Below are positions 1 to 4,711 of a stretch of DNA of 12,550 nucleotides, in pieces. Numbering within the stretch: position 1 is the stretch's first letter; each line of letters opens with the position of its first letter. A model generated the notes under the pieces. The model did not search any database and was not told the origin of the DNA. It worked only from the letters and a program-made list of their open reading frames with translations. Made by a program: the position numbers and the translations under genes. The stretch is from an uncultured Anaerosolibacter sp. (GTDB lineage Bacteria; Bacillota_A; Clostridia; Peptostreptococcales; Thermotaleaceae): the NCBI GenBank assembly GCA_937948705.1, contig CALECF010000173.1, forward strand, positions 1 through 12,550, in the 5' to 3' direction.

Positions 1-1
1 G

Positions 2-163
2 GTGTCAAAAGAAGTCATTATGGAACTAAAGAGAATAAATGATGCGCTAGATAAGCACGGAGTGCCTGCGATAGAAGTGATGAATACGGATGATACAAGT
101 TATACCCTGCGTTACATCCAAAGGGGCAATAAAGTTGAGAAACGAATACAAAAGAGTGCATAG
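2..163 (+). CDS. 3' end of an unrecognised small protein (possibly 5' truncated by the window)
   Basis: An open frame runs from the left edge to a TAG at 161-163 and gives about 53 residues. The peptide is hydrophilic, begins near VSKEVIMELKRIND and ends near EKRIQKSA. It is rich in Lys, Arg, Glu and Asp and has no Cys or membrane segment. GTG at 2-4 or ATG at 20-22 could be the true start, but any ribosome site for the GTG lies outside the window, so this may be either a complete small protein or the tail of a longer one. Codon use is normal for the window. I do not recognise the family. It lies next to decayed genes, so it could itself be a remnant. Confidence 0.45.
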   Translation: MSKEVIMELKRINDALDKHGVPAIEVMNTDDTSYTLRYIQRGNKVEKRIQKSA

Positions 164-250
164 CAGAATAATATAGATTTCATATAGAGAGAATACTGAA
201 TATCATTAGATTTCCGAACTGCAAAAAAGGAGATTTAAAAATACGGGGCT
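164..250. other. AT-rich spacer upstream of the helicase remnant
   Basis: This short stretch has no gene. It contains an AAAAGGAG-like purine run around 225-232, but this lies about 18 bases before the TTG at 251, too far for an efficient ribosome site. An in-frame TAA at 236-238 separates the remnant from anything upstream. Confidence 0.4.
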
Positions 251-694
251 TTGGATAGGGTTAAGAATTTAGTCCTATCCATTTTGAGTTTGTGCAAAAG
301 AAATTTAATGTATAGCAATACTTATAGGACTTACAATGAGATGATTTCTAAATGGCATAGAAAATTATCTACAGTAGAATTTAGCAAGACAACAGATGAA
401 TGTTTAAAAGTAAAGAAATATCTGGATAAAAATAAGAAGGTCAAAGCTCATATCCTCAAAGGAGAAGATGAAACCTATGAAGCTGGGGTTGTCATCGTAC
501 CTTCCTATTTGGCAAAAGGATTAGAGTTTGATGTGGTATTGATTGTAAATCTTGAAGAGAAATATCTAGACCATCCATTGGATATCAAGCTTCTATATGT
601 TGCGATGACAAGGTCTATGCATAGATTATATGTACTTCATGTGAAGGATTCAATGCCACTTTTGGAGAAGATTGATTCAGCGTTTTACGAATAA
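251..694 (+). pseudogene. C-terminal remnant of a UvrD/HelD-type superfamily 1 helicase
   Basis: The readable product is 147 residues. Its second half carries the last two motifs of UvrD/HelD helicases: a motif V-like SYLAKGLEFDVVLIVN at about residues 84-99 and a motif VI-like LLYVAMTRSMHRLYVL at about 113-128. The Arg of AMTR would be the arginine finger. Full HelD proteins, which recycle RNA polymerase, are around 700-780 residues with a Walker A motif near residue 200-250. All of that is missing here, so the fragment cannot hydrolyse ATP. The TTG start is poorly placed for translation and a stop lies just upstream in frame. It is best read as the leftover 3' end of a deleted gene. A separately acting small protein is possible but unlikely. 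Confidence 0.7.
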
Positions 695-786
695 TTTGAT
701 TATACACGTGGGAATAGGCATAAACAACATATTAGCAAAGAGCAGCTACGGGAATTAGGCAAAGATAAAATCATTAAATTGATTAA

Positions 787-909
787 TATAATCGTATCGG
801 ACATTTGTTTCAGGATAGGTATCGCAGTGAAGCAGTGGAAGAAGATTCCTAAATATTAGGAGCTGTAAGATATATACACAATAATCCCAACACAAAGTAT
901 AATAGATAA
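787..909 (+). pseudogene. Decayed IS200-like (RAYT, Y1) transposase fragment
   Basis: Frame +1 reads YNRIGHLFQDRYRSEAVEED, then S, a TAA at 850-852, then ILGAVRYIHNNP and a TAA at 907-909. GHLFQDRYRSE followed by RYIHNNP is the signature of the C-terminal half of REP-associated tyrosine transposases. The family usually has a Tyr where the TAA interrupts, a single-base change from TAT to TAA. The catalytic His and Tyr region upstream is absent: an in-frame TAA stands at 784-786 and the preceding DNA (695-784) does not match the family in any frame I could read. The element is therefore a nonfunctional relic. No flanking REP hairpins are obvious. Confidence 0.75.
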
Positions 910-948
910 AGTTATAACTTATGTTAAGGGTGTATCATGAAATTATGT

Positions 949-993
949 AAAAACTTTAAAAACCCCGTATTTTACGGGGTTTTTAAAGTTTTT
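949..993. terminator. Perfect 21-bp hairpin terminator, probably bidirectional
   Basis: The left arm is 949-969, the loop is TTT (970-972) and the right arm is 973-993. Every base pairs, with a CCCCG/CGGGG core and A-rich and T-rich outer arms, so both strands end in a run of five T. It is placed to stop transcription from the decayed region before the hydrogenase operon, and to stop any minus-strand transcript from the right. Confidence 0.85.
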
Positions 994-1047
994 GCCTTAA
1001 CTAGAAGAAATCTTAGTATCCTAATATTTATTTTTTCATTGTACCAG

Positions 1048-1152
1048 CTAGAAAAGCTTAGATTTCCCTGTCCTTTCCCATAGTTCAACTTGTTCTATGG
1101 ATTCCTCTGATTCTGCCAGCGCTTTTCTCACCAATGGGTATGAATCTTGTAC
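1048..1152 (-). pseudogene. Possible C-terminal fossil of an unknown protein
   Basis: On the minus strand a 34-codon frame opens immediately after a TAG (1153-1155) and closes at a TAG (1048-1050). It begins DSYPLVRKALAESEESIE and ends ERTGKSKLF. The composition, an amphipathic Glu-rich helix with few rare codons, looks like real coding DNA, but there is no ribosome site, the piece is short and I do not recognise the family. It would be transcribed toward the terminator at 949-993, which supports it being the end of a once longer gene. Confidence 0.3.
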
Positions 1153-1187
1153 CTATAATGAGGAATTAAATACTGTTAGATAAAACA

Positions 1188-1216
1188 TTCTTAAAAAGAG
1201 CCCTATTACATATACT
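1188..1216 (+). promoter_or_regulatory. Weak candidate promoter of the hydrogenase operon
   Basis: TATACT at 1211-1216 is a reasonable -10 box about 30 bases before the first ATG. The hexamer 17 bases upstream, TTCTTA at 1188-1193, is a poor -35. A perfect TATAAT also occurs at 1154-1159 but has no convincing -35. The leader is required to hold a promoter, but which box is used is uncertain. Confidence 0.25.
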
Positions 1217-1245
1217 TTATCGATTGAACAAAGGGGGGAATCCAA

Positions 1246-1671
1246 ATGCTATATCCATTCTATTACCTGCCATATTACACCTACCCATATGGGCATACAC
1301 ATTGGACTTATGCCTGGATACCGTGTGACTGCTGTCATCCATTTCAAAGAGCCCACTGCCAGAGTCTATATCAGTATAGCAATGTGCCAATGTTTCAGGA
1401 GCAGGGTAACTACGCCATGTATCCAACGCGGCAGATGCCACAGAAAGAGTTTACCCTAGAGGAATTAGCACAATATGACGGCTCAGGAGGAAAACCCGCA
1501 TATGTAGCAGTCAATGGCATTGTTTATGATGTCAGCATCGAAGCCACTTGGGGCGGTGGTACGCATTTTGGGCTGTATGCAGGAAAAGATTTAACAGCTC
1601 AATTTCAAGGATGTCATGGTATGGAATCAATTCTTAGTAAGCTTCCGAAAGTAGGCATATTAAAGGCTTGA
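1246..1671 (+). CDS. Cytochrome b5-like heme-binding protein with Tyr/Cys/His-rich N-terminus
   Basis: The C-terminal half (about 67-141) is a cytochrome b5-like heme domain: FTLEELAQYDG, AYVAVNGIVYDVS, GGTHFGLYAGKDLTAQF and GCHG. His107 (THFG) and His124 (CHG) align with the two axial heme ligands of cytochrome b5 (HPGG and GHS). Residues 1-66 are unusual: 12 Tyr, 8 Pro, 4 Cys and 4 His, with C27, C29, C30 and C38 clustered around PCDCCHPF. There is no signal peptide or membrane helix, so the product is probably soluble. The start is set by AAGGGGGG at 1231-1238, seven bases before ATG. It is the first gene of the hydrogenase operon and its stop overlaps a TTG in the small-subunit frame. By inference it passes electrons from the hydrogenase. 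Heme binding is predicted, not shown. Confidence 0.85.
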   Translation: MLYPFYYLPYYTYPYGHTHWTYAWIPCDCCHPFQRAHCQSLYQYSNVPMFQEQGNYAMYPTRQMPQKEFTLEELAQYDGSGGKPAYVAVNGIVYDVSIEATWGGGTHFGLYAGKDLTAQFQGCHGMESILSKLPKVGILKA

Positions 1672-1672
1672 T

Positions 1673-1679
1673 AGGGGGA
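1673..1679 (+). promoter_or_regulatory. Ribosome binding site that favours the GTG start of the small subunit
   Basis: AGGGGGA ends nine bases before GTG at 1689. It is one base from the ATG at 1680 and lies downstream of the TTG at 1668, so those two in-frame codons are less likely starts. Confidence 0.5.
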
Positions 1680-1688
1680 ATGAAGAAA

Positions 1689-2555
1689 GTGGAAACTTGT
1701 CCCATGATTCATTCGAAAAATATGACCGCAAAAAGTATTATTGCGTTGACAAAAGAAAAGATGAGACAAACTCCCAATGAAAAAATGAACCTTATTTGGT
1801 TAGAAGCTACTGGATGCTCAGGGAATATCATATCCTTGATGAATGGGGAAAATCCAGATATAGCCTACTTTTTAAAGGATATGGTGAGATTAAGGTATTG
1901 TAACAGCTTGATGGCTGCCGAAGGAGAAGCTGCCTATGATCAATTTCTTGACACACTCTCCTCAGAGTTTATTTTGGTTGTAGAAGGGGCAGTGGCTACA
2001 AAGGATAATGGACTATATAATATCATCGCCAGCCATGAGGGAAAGCGTATTACTGGATTAGAAGCTGTAAAGACAGCTGGAGAAAAAGCAAAGTACGTTT
2101 TAGCTGTAGGTACCTGTGCATCCCATGGAGGGCCTTCGGCGGCGAAGCCAAACCCCTCTGGAAGTGTAAGTGTGGATCAGGTACTAAATCGAGAGGTTAT
2201 TCGAGTACCAGGCTGCCCTGGTCATCCAGATTGGATTACTGGAACCATAGCCCATCTTATTTACTTTGGTATACCAGAATTAGACGAAAAAAATAGGCCA
2301 AAAATTTTTTATGGCATATCCATCCATGACCGATGTACAAGAAGATCGTTCTTTGATCAAGGTATTTTTGCAAGAAAGCTAGGGGATAAAGAATGTATGT
2401 TTAAGCTGGGCTGTCGTGGTCCAGTGACAAAAACTGATTGTCCTGTAAGACAATGGAACGGATATGTGAACTGGCCCATTAAAGACAATACACCCTGCAT
2501 TGGATGTGCTCAAGAAAGATTTCCTGATGGAATGGAGCCCTTTGTCCGATATTGA
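1689..2555 (+). CDS. [NiFe] hydrogenase small subunit, soluble type with atypical proximal cluster motif
   Basis: This is the iron-sulfur electron-transfer subunit of a [NiFe] hydrogenase, 288 residues from the GTG. Cluster ligands, numbered from that start, are: proximal C43, C143 (VGTC) and C176 (VPGCPGHPDW); distal H213, C216 (IHDRC), C236 and C242 (GCRGP); medial C251, C270 and C273 (PCIGC), with the Pro of NWP that goes with a [3Fe-4S] centre. The usual first motif WLxxxxCxGC reads WLEATGCSGN, so the second proximal Cys is Asn46 (AAT, 1824-1826). There is no twin-arginine signal and no C-terminal membrane anchor, which points to a cytoplasmic enzyme. It overlaps nothing but abuts the large subunit. 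TTG 1668 and ATG 1680 are alternative in-frame starts. Subunit identity is certain; the subgroup is not assigned. Confidence 0.95.
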   Translation: METCPMIHSKNMTAKSIIALTKEKMRQTPNEKMNLIWLEATGCSGNIISLMNGENPDIAYFLKDMVRLRYCNSLMAAEGEAAYDQFLDTLSSEFILVVEGAVATKDNGLYNIIASHEGKRITGLEAVKTAGEKAKYVLAVGTCASHGGPSAAKPNPSGSVSVDQVLNREVIRVPGCPGHPDWITGTIAHLIYFGIPELDEKNRPKIFYGISIHDRCTRRSFFDQGIFARKLGDKECMFKLGCRGPVTKTDCPVRQWNGYVNWPIKDNTPCIGCAQERFPDGMEPFVRY

Positions 2556-2561
2556 AGGATT

Positions 2562-2567
2562 GGAGAG
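2562..2567 (+). promoter_or_regulatory. Ribosome binding site that sets the large-subunit start
   Basis: GGAGAG lies eight bases before ATG at 2576. The frame also extends back to a TTG at 2552 that overlaps the small-subunit stop, but that codon lacks a well-placed site. Confidence 0.6.
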
Positions 2568-2575
2568 ATTATGCG

Positions 2576-3982
2576 ATGGGGAATATGATTACCATAAATC
2601 CTGTTACAAGGATCAGTGGTTTTTTAGAAATTCAAGTAGAAGTAGAGAACAGTATTATCATCGATGCAAAAAGTAGCGGATTGCTGTTTAGGGGTTTTGA
2701 GAAGATGTTGAGGGGTAGGCCTCCTTTAGATGCCATCTATTTTACCCAGAGAATCTGTGGCATATGCTCTACAGCCCATTCCATGGGATCAACCTTTGCT
2801 TTGGAAGATACATTAAAAGTGCAAGTAAACGAAAATGATAGAATGATTCGAGACTATATGCATGGATGTGAGTTTTTGCAAAATCACTTAAGGCATTTTT
2901 ATCAGTATACTTTGCCTGACTTTGTGAAAGGACCAGAAATCAGTCCTTTATATGAAAGTTCCCATCAAGATTTTAGATTGCCAGAAAAGCTAAATCAGAA
3001 GTTGGCGAATCACTATCTAGAATCCCTACAATACAGCCGAATGGCCCATGAAATGCTGGCAACCTTAGGAGGAAAAGTACCCCATAATCATGGTATCTTT
3101 GTCGGCGGGGTTACTGTCAACCTGGATGCATCAGAATTTAATAAGGTAAAGTCAATTTTAAAGAAAATCAAAGAATTTGTATTGAATAAGATGATTCCTG
3201 ATGTATATATCATCGCTGAATACTACCCTGATTATTATCATATAGGAAGTGGTTACAAAAACCTGATGAGCTATGGTGTTTTTGACTATCCTGATCAAGA
3301 AATCTTTTATGTAGCACCAGGGGCATGGGTAGGAGGCGTTAGACAAGAATTCCACGAGAACCAAATTACGGAGAATATTCATAAAGCGTGGTATGAAGCC
3401 AATAAGGTTATTCAACAACCAACAGATCCAACCGTAGAGGAAGACATAAAAAAAGAAGGTGCCTATACTTGGATTAAAGCTCCTAGATATGGGGGTTTAC
3501 CCATGGAGGTAGGCCCTTTGGCAAGGATGTGGTTGAGTGGAGATTATTCTAGAGGTATATCTACCATGGACCGAACGATTGCAAGGGTGTTGGAAGTGAA
3601 GAAAATCATTGAGGTTATGGAAGGATTACTGGAAAGAATGAAGCTGCAGCCTGCAAACCAAAGATCATATGATATACCAGATCAAGGATTGGGAAAAGGG
3701 TTAATCGACACCACAAGGGGGGCATTGGGTCATTGGATTTCTATTGAAAATAAAGGAATAAAGAATTATGAAATCATTACACCATCATCCTGGAATCTTT
3801 CACCCGAAGATTCTCAAGGCGTAAAAGGAACGTTAGAAAAGGCATTGATAGGAACTAGAATACATGATGTAAACCAGCCTGTAGAGATTGGAAGAATTGT
3901 TCGTTCCTTTGATCCCTGTGTCTCCTGTGCTACCCACATCGTTAGTGATCAATTTGATCCTGTGAGCATACGGGTTGTATAG
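2576..3982 (+). CDS. [NiFe] hydrogenase large subunit (precursor)
   Basis: This is the catalytic subunit that splits H2 at a Ni-Fe(CN)2CO site, 468 residues. The four nickel-binding Cys are present: C61 and C64 in RICGICSTAH, and C448 and C451 in DPCVSCATH near the C-terminus. TRGALGHW carries the conserved Arg above the active site. After H454 there is a 14-residue tail (IVSDQFDPVSIRVV) that a HyaD/HupD-type protease would remove, matching the protease gene that follows. The N-terminal signature reads TRISGFLEI (residues 11-19) where the family usually has TRIEGHLRI, so the conserved Glu is Ser14 (AGT, 2615-2617) and the His is Phe16. The protein is otherwise full length with no frameshift. 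The gene lies 20 bases after the small subunit and its last codons overlap the possible upstream frame of the protease. Confidence 0.97.
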   Translation: MGNMITINPVTRISGFLEIQVEVENSIIIDAKSSGLLFRGFEKMLRGRPPLDAIYFTQRICGICSTAHSMGSTFALEDTLKVQVNENDRMIRDYMHGCEFLQNHLRHFYQYTLPDFVKGPEISPLYESSHQDFRLPEKLNQKLANHYLESLQYSRMAHEMLATLGGKVPHNHGIFVGGVTVNLDASEFNKVKSILKKIKEFVLNKMIPDVYIIAEYYPDYYHIGSGYKNLMSYGVFDYPDQEIFYVAPGAWVGGVRQEFHENQITENIHKAWYEANKVIQQPTDPTVEEDIKKEGAYTWIKAPRYGGLPMEVGPLARMWLSGDYSRGISTMDRTIARVLEVKKIIEVMEGLLERMKLQPANQRSYDIPDQGLGKGLIDTTRGALGHWISIENKGIKNYEIITPSSWNLSPEDSQGVKGTLEKALIGTRIHDVNQPVEIGRIVRSFDPCVSCATHIVSDQFDPVSIRVV

Positions 3983-3995
3983 GGGTAGATATTGT

Positions 3996-4472
3996 ATGGG
4001 TAGAAAATTAATCGCCATAGGCAATCAAATGATGAGGGATGACAGCATCGCCTTCAGGATTGCGCAACAGCTAAGAAATTATCTATATGCACAGCATATA
4101 AAGGTCATCATTGGGGAAACCGATGTAGATTACTGCATGGACCTAATTGAGGATGGGGATGATCTTATCATTTTGGATGGGATATATGGAGAAGGGATAC
4201 CTGGTGAGATACGTATTCTTCCAATAAAAAATGTGGACTTTCATAGAAAACTATTTTTTACCCAACATCAGCCCAATTTATTAACTGCATTGGGGTTGTA
4301 TAAAAAATCAGTAACTGGTATTTTCATAGGTATTCAGATTGCTGAAGTGTCTTTTGGGTTAGGTCTTAGCGATGAAATGGAGGCAGTTTTACCACAAGTG
4401 TGTGAAAAGGTACAAGAAAATATTGAGATACATATTAAGGGGGAAAAACAATGCATGATACGATTCTACTAG
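3996..4472 (+). CDS. Hydrogenase maturation protease (HyaD/HupD/HybD family)
   Basis: This endopeptidase removes the C-terminal tail of the large subunit once nickel is inserted. It has 158 residues, usual for the family. The three nickel-sensing ligands of HybD have counterparts: D16 in GNQMMRDDS, D61 in LIILDG and H91 in FTQHQ. The family more often has GNxLxxDDGxG; here the Gly after DD is Ser17, a mild deviation. AGGGG at 3981-3985 is ten bases upstream of ATG 3996. The frame extends back to a TTG at 3975 inside the large-subunit gene, which is less likely to be the start. The 3' end overlaps the next gene by 22 bases, indicating translational coupling. The substrate is almost certainly the large subunit encoded directly upstream. 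Confidence 0.9.
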   Translation: MGRKLIAIGNQMMRDDSIAFRIAQQLRNYLYAQHIKVIIGETDVDYCMDLIEDGDDLIILDGIYGEGIPGEIRILPIKNVDFHRKLFFTQHQPNLLTALGLYKKSVTGIFIGIQIAEVSFGLGLSDEMEAVLPQVCEKVQENIEIHIKGEKQCMIRFY

Positions 4473-4711
4473 GTAGAATATCTCAAGGGTTAGAGGGATT
4501 ATGCAAAGAAAACAATATTATCAAGGTGGATCAAATGATTGTGGCGGTTAGTTTTAACAGCCATGTGAATTCAGAAAACTTGAAGACATTCTTGCAAGAG
4601 CAGAATGCTCCAATTGTAGGGGAGTGGACAGAAATACTTGTGAAAAACGAAGATATCGAAGATCAATCTGCCATCATCCACAGTTTGAAAGGTGATATCC
4701 TTGCTAGATAA
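4451..4711 (+). CDS. Short HypA-like protein lacking the zinc domain
   Basis: This 86-residue protein starts MHDTILLGRISQGLEGL, resembling the MHExxL start of the nickel chaperone HypA, in which His2 and Glu3 bind nickel; here His2 is kept and Glu3 is Asp3. The middle, SHVNSENLKTFLQ followed by VGEWTEILV, fits the HypA beta-sheet domain. Normal HypA is about 110-120 residues with two CxxC pairs that bind zinc. This protein has a single Cys (C18) and no CxxC, so the zinc domain is absent. AAGGGGGA at about 4438-4445 precedes ATG by five to six bases. It overlaps the protease gene and ends inside the hypF start region. The role in nickel delivery is inferred from position and the N-terminus; it could be a distinct small hydrogenase-operon protein. 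Confidence 0.6.
   Translation: MHDTILLGRISQGLEGLCKENNIIKVDQMIVAVSFNSHVNSENLKTFLQEQNAPIVGEWTEILVKNEDIEDQSAIIHSLKGDILAR
4690..4696 (+). promoter_or_regulatory. Ribosome binding site favouring the TTG start of hypF
   Basis: AGGTGAT matches the anti-Shine-Dalgarno complement, and its GG ends eight bases before TTG at 4701. The in-frame GTG at 4692 lies inside this site and so is a less likely start. Confidence 0.5.

Larger units (their letters stand above)
994..1245. other. Intergenic leader of the hydrogenase operon
   Basis: About 250 bases separate the terminator from the first operon gene. They contain a possible minus-strand gene fossil (1048-1152) and must contain the operon promoter. No sigma-54 site or clear FNR/CRP-like palindrome was seen. 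Confidence 0.5.

Noticed and set aside
237..248. AAAATACGGGG is the reverse complement of CCCCGTATTTT in the terminator at 949-993
   Set aside because: Eleven matching bases in AT-rich DNA with a common terminator core. It may be coincidence or a lost terminator arm, and nothing else supports a repeat pair.
695..784. Continuation of the helicase frame past its stop, reading KEQLRELGKDKIIKLIN
   Set aside because: It could be part of a decayed gene, but it does not match the helicase or transposase families and has no start.
1154..1159. Perfect TATAAT in the hydrogenase leader
   Set aside because: No -35 hexamer is found at 16-18 bases upstream and no TG extension precedes it, so it is not called as a promoter on its own.
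1217..1441. Minus-strand ORF of 74 codons opposite the start of the b5-like gene
   Set aside because: It lies opposite a gene with a strong ribosome site and clear domain, and its peptide has no recognisable motif.
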